Source: Oscillospiraceae bacterium (GTDB lineage: Bacteria > Bacillota > Clostridia > Oscillospirales > Ethanoligenentaceae). From it: 5,915 nt of DNA. The notes under the pieces were generated by a model, which searched no databases, was not told where the DNA came from, and saw only the letters and a program-made list of their open reading frames with translations. Positions 1-5,443 of this stretch are shown piece by piece (the stretch's first letter is position 1; each line of letters opens with the position of its first letter). The translations under genes and the position numbers were made by a program. Location: positions 1 to 5,915 of the forward strand of contig DOXU01000073.1 in NCBI GenBank assembly GCA_003518885.1, given 5' to 3'.

Positions 1-921
1 CGCCAGACAAGTTGGCCCCGCCAAGCGATAGGTGTATTGCTTCTCTCCCGGTTTTGCGGATCCTAAAACAGGTGGCGTGTAAGGCATCTCCAACACATCT
101 GGCATATGACACGCAGCAGAAGTATCCAAAATAGCAATGTCCATTCCATTGTGAACAACGTCCAATACTTTACTGATGAGATATCCGGCATTTAACGCTA
201 CTGCTTCACCTGGCTCCAGATATACTTGTACATCATATTTTCTTTGTATATGTGTGATACAATCCTCTAATGCTTGCAAATCGTAATCCGCACGCGTAAT
301 CAGTTGTCCCCCGCCGAAATTGATCCATTTCATTTGATACATAAATTTTCCGAAATGTTTTTCAACTGCCTCTACTGTACGAATTAATGCATCCGCGCCT
401 TGTTCACACAAAGTATGAAAATGAAAACCCGTAACACCCTCCAGTAAATCCGCCCGAAAATTTTCCTGCGTAATACCTAAGCGAGAGAACGGCGCGCAAG
501 GATCATAGATTGCATGCCCTTCTTGTGTTGAACATTCAGGATTCAAACGCAAGCCAATCTCTTTACCTGCATGCAATACCCGCCCGCCAAAACGTTCCAG
601 CTGAGAAAAGGAATTAAAAACGATATGATCACATAAAGAAACAATTTCATCCAGTTCACTTTCGCGATATGCCGCTGCGAAAATGTGGGTTTCTTTTCCC
701 ATTTCCTCTCTACCCAATTTCGCCTCATAAAGACTGCTGGCCGTTGTGCCATTTAAGTACTGCCCAATTAAAGGATAAAGTGTATACAGCGAAAAGGCTT
801 TTTGTGCCAATAAAATTTTACAACCCGTTCGCTTAACAACGTCTTGCAGAATCTTTAGATTTCGTTCAATCAGCGCCTCGTCCACAACGTAACATGGTGT
901 TGGGAGTTGTTCCATATTCAT
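1..921 (-). CDS. nspC: Carboxynorspermidine decarboxylase, 3' end cut by window
   Basis: PLP-dependent, fold-type III decarboxylase (alanine racemase/ornithine decarboxylase fold). It removes CO2 from carboxynorspermidine or carboxyspermidine, giving norspermidine or spermidine in the cytoplasm. I translated 307 residues from the ATG at 921 without a stop; family members are usually about 370-400 residues, so roughly 70 are missing. Visible marks are the PLP lysine in AQKAF (K41), HFHTLCEQ (167-174), the glycine loop FGGGQ (202-206), EPGEA (236-240), the family-typical DTSAACHMPDVLEMPY (266-281), and GPTC with the presumed active-site cysteine C305 at the very edge. The start lies one base after the stop of the upstream synthase gene, with no clear Shine-Dalgarno of its own, so translation is probably coupled. 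A second in-frame ATG at 915 is an alternative start. Identity is nearly certain from motifs; whether the product is spermidine or norspermidine cannot be told. Confidence 0.95.
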   Translation of the reverse strand, partial: MNMEQLPTPCYVVDEALIERNLKILQDVVKRTGCKILLAQKAFSLYTLYPLIGQYLNGTTASSLYEAKLGREEMGKETHIFAAAYRESELDEIVSLCDHIVFNSFSQLERFGGRVLHAGKEIGLRLNPECSTQEGHAIYDPCAPFSRLGITQENFRADLLEGVTGFHFHTLCEQGADALIRTVEAVEKHFGKFMYQMKWINFGGGQLITRADYDLQALEDCITHIQRKYDVQVYLEPGEAVALNAGYLISKVLDVVHNGMDIAILDTSAACHMPDVLEMPYTPPVLGSAKPGEKQYTYRLAGPTCLA

Positions 922-922
922 T

Positions 923-2122
923 TTAATCGACCAAATCCGGATGGAAACTCTCTTGCCATGGAAGTCCCCATTCATTTAAAGCATCCATGTAAGGGTCCGG
1001 ATCAAACTCTTCCACATTGTACACACCAGGTTTATCCCATTTCCCTGTCATTAACATCATGGCGCCAATCATAGCTGGCACGCCTGTCGTATAGGAAACG
1101 GCCTGTGACCCCACTTCTTGATAGCATTTTTGATGGTCACAGATATTGTAAAGATAATATGTTTTGGCTTTGCCTTCCTTTTTTCCTGTAAAGATGCAAC
1201 CAATATTTGTTTTTCCCTTTGTACGCGGACCAAGTGATGCTGGATCAGGCAATACTGCGGTTAAAAACTGAAGGGGCACAAGCTCCTTACCCACGAAAAG
1301 GATTGGTTCAATGGACGTCATCCCTACGTCCTGTAGACAACGCAGATGAGTCAAATAGCTCTCACCAAAAGTCATAAAAAAGCGAATACGCTGAATGCCC
1401 GGAATATGGATCGCCAAGGATTCCAATTCTTCGTGATGGAGCAAAAACATCTTTTTGTCCCCAACTTCGGGAAAATTGTATGTTCTAAAAATCTCCATCG
1501 GTTTTGTTTCAATCCAATGGCCTTCATTCCAGTAGCTTCCATTTGCAGAGACCTCACGAATATTAATTTCCGGATTAAAATTCGTGGCAAATGCGTAACC
1601 ATGATCTCCCGCATTACAATCCAATATATCGATCTGATTGATTTCATCAAATTGATGCTTAAGTGCATAGGCAGAAAAGACCCCTGTCACACCCGGATCA
1701 AATCCGCTGCCCAACAAAGCTGTGATTCCTGCATCTTCGAAGCGTTTTTTGTAGGCCCATTGATATTTATATTCAAATTTTGCTTGATCCTCTGGCTCAT
1801 AATTTGCCGTATCCACATAATTTGTTCTAGTTTGCAAACAGGCTTCCATAATATTCAGATCTTGATAAGGCAAGGCAAGATTAAGCACCACATCAGGCTC
1901 TTCTTTACGAATCAAAGAGACAAGTGCCGGCACATTATCAGCATCTATTTGTGCCGTCGTAATTTTTGTTTTTCCGCCTGCCAATTTATTCTTCAAGGCA
2001 ATACATTTGGACTCTGTACGGCTAGCAATGCAAAGTTCATTAAACACAGCGCTATTTTGACAGCATTTATGAACAGCTACACTGCCAACTCCCCCACAAC
2101 CAATGATGAGTGCTTTCCCCAT
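923..2122 (-). CDS. Carboxynorspermidine synthase (saccharopine dehydrogenase-like)
   Basis: NADPH-dependent reductive condensation of aspartate semialdehyde with a diamine (putrescine or diaminopropane) to give carboxy(nor)spermidine, the substrate of the decarboxylase encoded next. The protein has 399 residues, the usual size for this family. The N-terminal Rossmann motif GCGGVG is at 8-13, and the second strand ends in SRT (34-36) as in NADP(H) enzymes. Further family signatures are GSGFDPGVTGVFSAYA (138-153), DHGYAFATNFNPEINIRE (173-190) and TTGVPAMIGAMM (345-356). The start is set by AAGGAG at 2137-2132, 9 bases before the ATG. It is followed after one base by nspC, so the two form an operon. 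Upstream lies a long structured leader ending in a terminator, suggesting control by attenuation. A true saccharopine dehydrogenase is the alternative, but the nspC neighbour and the motifs argue strongly for the polyamine enzyme. Confidence 0.94.
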   Translation of the reverse strand: MGKALIIGCGGVGSVAVHKCCQNSAVFNELCIASRTESKCIALKNKLAGGKTKITTAQIDADNVPALVSLIRKEEPDVVLNLALPYQDLNIMEACLQTRTNYVDTANYEPEDQAKFEYKYQWAYKKRFEDAGITALLGSGFDPGVTGVFSAYALKHQFDEINQIDILDCNAGDHGYAFATNFNPEINIREVSANGSYWNEGHWIETKPMEIFRTYNFPEVGDKKMFLLHHEELESLAIHIPGIQRIRFFMTFGESYLTHLRCLQDVGMTSIEPILFVGKELVPLQFLTAVLPDPASLGPRTKGKTNIGCIFTGKKEGKAKTYYLYNICDHQKCYQEVGSQAVSYTTGVPAMIGAMMLMTGKWDKPGVYNVEEFDPDPYMDALNEWGLPWQESFHPDLVD

Positions 2123-2204
2123 TATACCTGTCTCCTTATATTGATAATTTTTAGAAAGATAAATACAAAAAGTTCCATTACGATTTTATATTGCAGCATA
2201 AATA

Positions 2205-2251
2205 AAAAACACAAGCAAGGAGCAAAGCGCACCCCTAACTTGTGTTTTTTT
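2205..2251 (-). terminator. Rho-independent terminator in the leader of the polyamine operon
   Basis: On the minus strand a 12-bp outer stem (AAAAAACACAAG with CTTGTGTTTTTT) is continued, after a 2x2 internal loop, by a 5-bp inner stem (AGGGG with CTCCT, one G-U pair) and a 9-nt loop; the 3' arm itself ends in six T. It sits 82 bp before the synthase ATG and after the leader promoter, so it can only stop transcription before the operon: an attenuator, the end of a free-standing small RNA, or the end of the isomerase transcript. The A-rich 5' arm also makes it terminator-like on the plus strand, where no gene needs it. Confidence 0.8.
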
Positions 2252-2537
2252 ACCGCAAAGAATCTTGAACTCGCCCAATAACGAATTAGATTCCCCAATA
2301 TGCCAGGCTTTCAGAGTTTATATAGCAAATCATTACTCTTATTGACCGTTTCACAAGTTGAATGTGCGACCGCCGCACCGGTTATGAAGTAACCAACTTA
2401 TAAAATTTGAGCTTTTAACTCAATCAATAAGGCAACCGGAATTCATCTATTCTGTTAATTCAAATTGCCCACATAAAAAAGCTTTCTAAATATTTGCAAT
2501 CAAAACTCCGTAATAGAACTTCGTTTTGTGAAAATTC
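2205..2537 (-). ncRNA. Structured leader RNA, candidate riboswitch/attenuator
   Basis: About 330 nt between the predicted start of transcription (near 2537) and the end of the terminator. By eye it holds these helices, in minus-strand order: CAAAAC/GUUUUG (2528-2523 with 2506-2501); a 10-bp helix CUUAUUGAUU/GGUCAAUAAG (2431-2422 with 2347-2338, last two pairs G-U). That helix encloses four hairpins: UGAGU/GCUCA (stem around 2422-2408), GGUUA/UAACC (2394-2380), GUGCG/CGCAC (2378-2364) and UUCA/UGAA (2362-2350). After it come AGAGU/ACUCU (2339-2335 with 2317-2313; one base shared with the closing helix) and a near-continuous 12-bp stem (2293-2282 with 2273-2260, 2-nt bulge), then the terminator. 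A multi-branched junction closed by a long helix and followed by a terminator is riboswitch-like architecture. I found no T-box, SAM, lysine, cobalamin, TPP, FMN, tmRNA, SRP or RNase P consensus. Competing pairings exist (CCGGUU 2439-2434 with AACCGG 2383-2378). Class and ligand are unknown; a free-standing small RNA is the alternative. Confidence 0.5.
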
Positions 2538-2673
2538 AATATTTATTATATTGTTGTAAAAGTCGATTGTCAAGCAGTTCCCGGTACAACATCCATACCT
2601 TCACACCCATATAAGAGTATTCATCCTCTAACATACTCCTCGAATGAGAATGAATCCATGTACCCTTACTCAC
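2536..2673 (-). CDS. Possible 45-residue small protein, unknown function
   Basis: An open frame from a GTG at 2673 to a TGA at 2536, preceded directly by an in-frame TAG at 2676-2674. The translation looks protein-like rather than random: it begins MSKGTWIHSHSRSMLEDE (GTG read as Met), then YSYMGVKVWMLYRELLDN, and ends in RLLQQYNKY, with a plausible amphipathic C-terminal helix. I do not recognise a family. It starts 27 bp after the isomerase stop, so it could be the second gene of that transcript. Against it: no convincing Shine-Dalgarno before the GTG; the alternative ATG at 2634 has GAGGAG but only about one base away; and the end of the frame coincides with a perfect promoter. It may be a real small gene, a remnant of a longer one, or chance. 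Confidence 0.35.
   Translation of the reverse strand: MSKGTWIHSHSRSMLEDEYSYMGVKVWMLYRELLDNRLLQQYNKY
2545..2573 (-). promoter_or_regulatory. Consensus sigma-A/sigma-70 promoter of the leader and polyamine operon
   Basis: A perfect -35 TTGACA (2573-2568) and perfect -10 TATAAT (2550-2545) are separated by exactly 17 bp, predicting a start of transcription near 2537. It is the best promoter in the window and points at the synthase-nspC operon, about 415 bp upstream of the synthase ATG. It lies inside the last codons of a possible small ORF. A promoter this strong in front of a biosynthetic operon fits control at the terminator further down rather than at initiation. Confidence 0.8.
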
Positions 2674-2700
2674 CTAGTTCTTTTAGACTTGGTAGACAAC

Positions 2701-3222
2701 TTATGCTTTTTCCGGTTCTGCAAAGGCATAATCGAACAATTCAACCGTCATTTTGGCAATTTTCTGTTTTTGAAGGGGCTTATCACGAAAATCGACATCC
2801 GTCTGCGCAATTTTATCCACTTCTTCCATGCCCTCAATCACTTTACCAAATGCAGCATATTCCCCATCCAAGTGTGGTGCATCTTGATGCATGATAAAGA
2901 ACTGAGAACTTGCCGAATTTGGATTTGCTGCCCGCGCCATAGAAAGAACTCCACGGGTATGTTTTAATGTATTATTTGCACCATTCGAGGCAAATTCACC
3001 ACGGATATTATATCCCGCATCGCCCATTCCGGTACCCTGTGGGCATCCGCCCTGAATCATAAATCCATTAATCACACGGTGGAAGATCAAACCATCATAA
3101 ACACTCTTTTTCACTAATGAAATAAAGTTATTCACTGTATTCTTAGCGTGATCGGGCAGCATTTCAACTTTAATTTGCCCGCCATTTTCCAATGTAATTG
3201 TAACAATTGGATTCTTACCCAT
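2701..3222 (-). CDS. Cyclophilin-type peptidylprolyl cis-trans isomerase
   Basis: Catalyses cis-trans isomerisation of X-Pro bonds and assists protein folding. With no signal peptide or lipobox it should be cytoplasmic. From the ATG at 3222 the product is 173 residues, a single cyclophilin domain. Visible core motifs are FHRVINGFMIQGG (catalytic Arg, and the Phe and Gln of the active site), GVLSMARAANPNSASSQFFI, and HLDGEYAAFGKVIEGMEEVD. The position of human CypA Trp121 is His here, as in many bacterial cyclophilins, which usually means weak cyclosporin binding. An upstream in-frame ATG at 3264 would add 14 residues, but it lies just upstream of the predicted start of transcription, has no Shine-Dalgarno and adds no homologous sequence. 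AGAGG at 3234-3230, 7 bases before 3222, supports the shorter form. The gene has its own promoter and is set off from the upstream gene by a terminator. Confidence 0.95.
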   Translation of the reverse strand: MGKNPIVTITLENGGQIKVEMLPDHAKNTVNNFISLVKKSVYDGLIFHRVINGFMIQGGCPQGTGMGDAGYNIRGEFASNGANNTLKHTRGVLSMARAANPNSASSQFFIMHQDAPHLDGEYAAFGKVIEGMEEVDKIAQTDVDFRDKPLQKQKIAKMTVELFDYAFAEPEKA

Positions 3223-3266
3223 AGATATGCCTCTTTTCTTGGTGTTAAATCTCATCATAGTCATCT

Positions 3267-3295
3267 ATTATACCGAAAATAATAGCACGAAACAA
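3267..3295 (-). promoter_or_regulatory. Promoter of the peptidylprolyl isomerase gene
   Basis: A -10 TATAAT (3272-3267) lies 17 bp from a -35-like TTGTTT (3295-3290). The start of transcription would fall near 3260, leaving a 5' leader of about 38 nt before the ATG at 3222. This placement is the main reason for rejecting the ATG at 3264 as start codon. Confidence 0.65.
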
Positions 3296-3304
3296 GTCTC
3301 TTGT

Positions 3305-3348
3305 AAACTAAGAAATCTCATGGCAAACAACTTTGTTTGCCATGAGAT
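3305..3348 (-). terminator. Rho-independent terminator of the 70-residue gene
   Basis: A perfect 14-bp inverted repeat (3315-3328 with 3335-3348) with a 6-nt loop; on the minus strand it is followed by TTTCTTAGTTT. It begins 28 bp after the stop of the small gene at 3377 and ends before the isomerase promoter, so it separates these two transcription units. The U-tract is interrupted by C, A and G, but the stem is very stable. Confidence 0.75.
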
Positions 3349-3376
3349 CTCAACATAGAATATAAAGCGATGGGGC

Positions 3377-3589
3377 TTATCTTATAATTGTTGGATAGGT
3401 TCCCGGAGGGTTGATTTTTTTAACATTGTGCGTCGGTGAAATCTCATGCTCATCTATATGAGCTGAGCTTACTTTTGGTGCATGAACCAAATCCATCACT
3501 TCTTCGGCGATTTTTTGCGATTTGGTTTCTTGAACACCATTATCTCGGAGTATACCCAAAACTTTGGGATACAAATGATTAATAGGCAT
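3377..3589 (-). CDS. Hypothetical 70-residue protein
   Basis: I do not recognise this protein. From the ATG at 3589 it has 70 residues, starting MPINHLYPKVLGILRDNG and ending INPPGTYPTIIR. There is no membrane segment, signal peptide, cysteine motif or repeat. The first half (about 4-45) looks helical, as in a small regulatory or adaptor domain; the second half is rich in His, Pro and charged residues and probably extended. The start is well supported: AAAGGGGG at 3605-3598 lies 8 bases before the ATG, the strongest ribosome binding site here. A longer frame from a TTG at 3628 would read through that site and is unlikely. The gene is a separate unit, with hairpins before and after it and a possible operator upstream. 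Confidence 0.75.
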   Translation of the reverse strand: MPINHLYPKVLGILRDNGVQETKSQKIAEEVMDLVHAPKVSSAHIDEHEISPTHNVKKINPPGTYPTIIR

Positions 3590-3633
3590 ACAAAAGTCCC
3601 CCTTTATTCTATTTTTTACACGGTACAACCATT

Positions 3634-3666
3634 ATTATGTCCCAAATAAACGGTCAGATACCGTTT
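3634..3666 (-). promoter_or_regulatory. Possible promoter with overlapping 19-bp operator-like palindrome
   Basis: A perfect 7-5-7 inverted repeat, AAACGGT-CAGAT-ACCGTTT (3648-3666), lies just upstream of a -10-like CATAAT (3639-3634). No good -35 is visible; the palindrome covers where it would be. The predicted start of transcription near 3627 gives a leader of about 38 nt for the 70-residue gene. An activator or repressor site is plausible, but the RNA-level alternative (a small hairpin) cannot be excluded. Confidence 0.4.
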
Positions 3667-3702
3667 GCATAGTGGAGAACCTTGGCATAACATTCATAAT
3701 GA

Positions 3703-3734
3703 AGAAGAGCAGGCTATTAATAGCCTGCTCTTCT
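3703..3734 (-). terminator. Hairpin after hcp, probable terminator
   Basis: A perfect 14-bp inverted repeat (AGAAGAGCAGGCTA with TAGCCTGCTCTTCT) around a TTAA loop, 12 bp after the hcp stop. On the minus strand it is followed by TCATTATG, so a proper U-tract is missing. Position and stability point to termination or 3'-end protection of the hcp mRNA. Confidence 0.6.
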
Positions 3735-3746
3735 CTATCAAAAATT

Positions 3747-5315
3747 TTATTTATTCAAAATTTTCTTTAAATCGGTATCTGGATCACTGATAGGAGAAAC
3801 CTGGAAGTTTTCAACTAAATAATTCAGAACATTTGGAGAAACAAATGCTGGCAATGTCGGTCCAAGATAGATATTGCGGATGCCGAGAGAAAGCAATGTC
3901 AGTAAGACACAAACAGCCTTCTGCTCATACCAAGACAGGACAATGGACAAAGGCAATTCGTTCACGCCACAATCAAAAGCCTTTGCAAGAGCAACTGCCA
4001 CCTGTATAGCACTATAGGAGTCATTGCACTGACCCATATCCATAATACGTGGCAGGCCGCCAATTTCGCCCAAATCTAAATCGTTAAAACGGAATTTCCC
4101 GCAGGCAACCGTCAAAATAATACTGTCTTTTGGTGCCTTTTTAACGAAATTGGTGTAATAGTTACGACCCGGTTTTGCGCCGTCGCATCCACCCACCAGG
4201 AAGAAATGCGAAATCGCGCCAGATTTTACAGCATCCACTACTTTATCTGCCACAGAAAGTACCGTACCGTGACCAAACCCAGTTGTCACCTGAGCACCAC
4301 CGTTGATACCAGTCATTGCATGATCTTCTGGATAGCCGCCAAGCTCAAGAGCTTTTTTGATCACTGGGGTAAAGTCTTTGTTTTCATCAATATGTACCAT
4401 GCCAGGATATTGTACCACTTCGGTGGTAAAAATGCGATCGCTATAGTTATCCTTAACCGGCATAATGCAGTTTGTGGTAAACAGAACAGCGCCTGGGATA
4501 TCTATGAACTCCTTCTGCTGATTCTGCCATGCGGTACCAAAGTTACCTTTCAAATGAGAATAGGCTTTCAGTTTTGGATAAGCATGTGCTGGCAGCATCT
4601 CACCATGTGTATAAATATTAATACCTTTACCTTTTGTCTGCTCCAAAAGCAATTGCAGATCATGGAGGTCATGGCCGGAGACAACAATAAATGGCCCTTT
4701 TTCGATGGTCAATGGGACGGTTGTCGGAACCGGTGTGCCATAGGTACCCGTGTTTGCACCATCCAGCATTTCCATGCATTTCAAGTTAACTGTGCCTGTC
4801 TCCATTACGATTGGAAGAAGCGCATCCATATTCAAATCACTACCGATGGCACGTAACCCTTTGTAGAAAAATGCGTTGACTTCCGTATTGGTCGCACCAA
4901 GCATTAAAGCATGAAAAGCATAGGCGGCCATACCGCGCATACCAAACAAAATCAGGGATTTAAGGGAACGAATATCTTCATTATCTCCCCAAAGTTTTTT
5001 CATGTCATATTCTTTGGCAACGCCATTTGGGGCTAATTTTGTAATCTCTGCACGCACATTGGCGATTTGCTCTTTAACTTTTTCACTATCAAAATTCACG
5101 TTTGTTACGTTAGTAAACAAACCTTCAATCACTGCTTTATCTGTTGAAGCCGTTGGAGTCTGATTCTCAGCGGCAAATGCCAAACCAATCATAGCACCAC
5201 ACAGTTCATCCTGAAGCAATGCGGTATCTTCTTTTTTACCGCATACCCCCTGGGAACCTGTGCAAGCTTTACAACCGGCAACCTGTTCACACTGAAAACA
5301 AAACATCTTATCCAT
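3747..5315 (-). CDS. hcp: Hybrid-cluster protein (hydroxylamine/NO reductase family)
   Basis: Cytoplasmic iron-sulfur protein. The family reduces hydroxylamine to ammonia in vitro; in enteric bacteria it is also described as a nitric oxide reductase acting in nitrosative stress. The product has 522 residues. N-terminal cluster cysteines are C6, C9, C18 and C25 (CxxC-x8-C-x6-C, with an extra C15), closest to the class I pattern binding [4Fe-4S]. All hybrid-cluster ligands are in place: H215, E239, C283, C377 (the persulfide position, in VGGCDGAKPGR), C405, C430, E464 and K466. Spacing matches the Desulfovibrio protein within one residue. It is some 30 residues shorter than the 550-residue forms, all before H215. 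The start is fixed by AAGGAG at 5329-5324, 8 bases before the ATG; the internal ATG at codon 4 is too far from it. No hcr reductase gene is adjacent. The gene stands alone between its promoter and a hairpin. Confidence 0.97.
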   Translation of the reverse strand: MDKMFCFQCEQVAGCKACTGSQGVCGKKEDTALLQDELCGAMIGLAFAAENQTPTASTDKAVIEGLFTNVTNVNFDSEKVKEQIANVRAEITKLAPNGVAKEYDMKKLWGDNEDIRSLKSLILFGMRGMAAYAFHALMLGATNTEVNAFFYKGLRAIGSDLNMDALLPIVMETGTVNLKCMEMLDGANTGTYGTPVPTTVPLTIEKGPFIVVSGHDLHDLQLLLEQTKGKGINIYTHGEMLPAHAYPKLKAYSHLKGNFGTAWQNQQKEFIDIPGAVLFTTNCIMPVKDNYSDRIFTTEVVQYPGMVHIDENKDFTPVIKKALELGGYPEDHAMTGINGGAQVTTGFGHGTVLSVADKVVDAVKSGAISHFFLVGGCDGAKPGRNYYTNFVKKAPKDSIILTVACGKFRFNDLDLGEIGGLPRIMDMGQCNDSYSAIQVAVALAKAFDCGVNELPLSIVLSWYEQKAVCVLLTLLSLGIRNIYLGPTLPAFVSPNVLNYLVENFQVSPISDPDTDLKKILNK

Positions 5316-5367
5316 ATCGCACTCTCCTTATAAAAAGTAAATGTATTTTTCTTCTTGGTTCATCTAT

Positions 5368-5411
5368 ATTATAGCAGAATTCCCCTACTGAAATCCGTTG
5401 TAATAACAACG
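5368..5411 (-). promoter_or_regulatory. hcp promoter with CRP/FNR-like palindrome
   Basis: A -10 TATAAT (5373-5368) predicts a start of transcription near 5361 and a 46-nt leader. No good -35 is present. Instead a perfect 6-4-6 palindrome, CGTTGT-N4-ACAACG (5396-5411), is centred about 41.5-42.5 bp upstream of the predicted start, the standard position of a class II CRP/FNR-family activator. Regulators of this family (HcpR, FNR) are known to control hcp genes in several phyla. Which regulator acts here is inference. Confidence 0.5.
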
Positions 5412-5443
5412 TAAATGAAAATTTATTATTTTTACGATCATTT

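Noticed and set aside
543..752. 69-codon minus-strand frame within nspC
   Set aside because: It is in a different frame inside the nspC gene, whose conserved motifs continue through it.
1346..2281. 311-codon plus-strand open frame
   Set aside because: It lies antisense to the synthase gene, its translation is rich in Ile, Cys and Phe with no recognisable motif, and it runs on through the terminator region; a shadow of the real gene.
2253..2537. T-box, tmRNA, SRP, RNase P, 6S or SAM/lysine/cobalamin riboswitch
   Set aside because: I looked for the conserved boxes of each (for example the T-box core, the SRP GGAAG loop, the RNase P GAAAGUCC) and found none; a short AAGAGUA match to the lysine leader is not supported by the rest.
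2644..2967. Plus-strand frames of 107 and 78 codons
   Set aside because: Mostly antisense to the cyclophilin gene, with composition unlike a protein.
3223..3264. 14-residue N-terminal extension of the isomerase
   Set aside because: The upstream ATG lies just upstream of the predicted start of transcription and lacks a Shine-Dalgarno; the internal ATG has one.
4206..4856. 216-codon plus-strand open frame
   Set aside because: Antisense to hcp, whose motifs and ligands are fully conserved on the other strand; no Shine-Dalgarno or domain seen.
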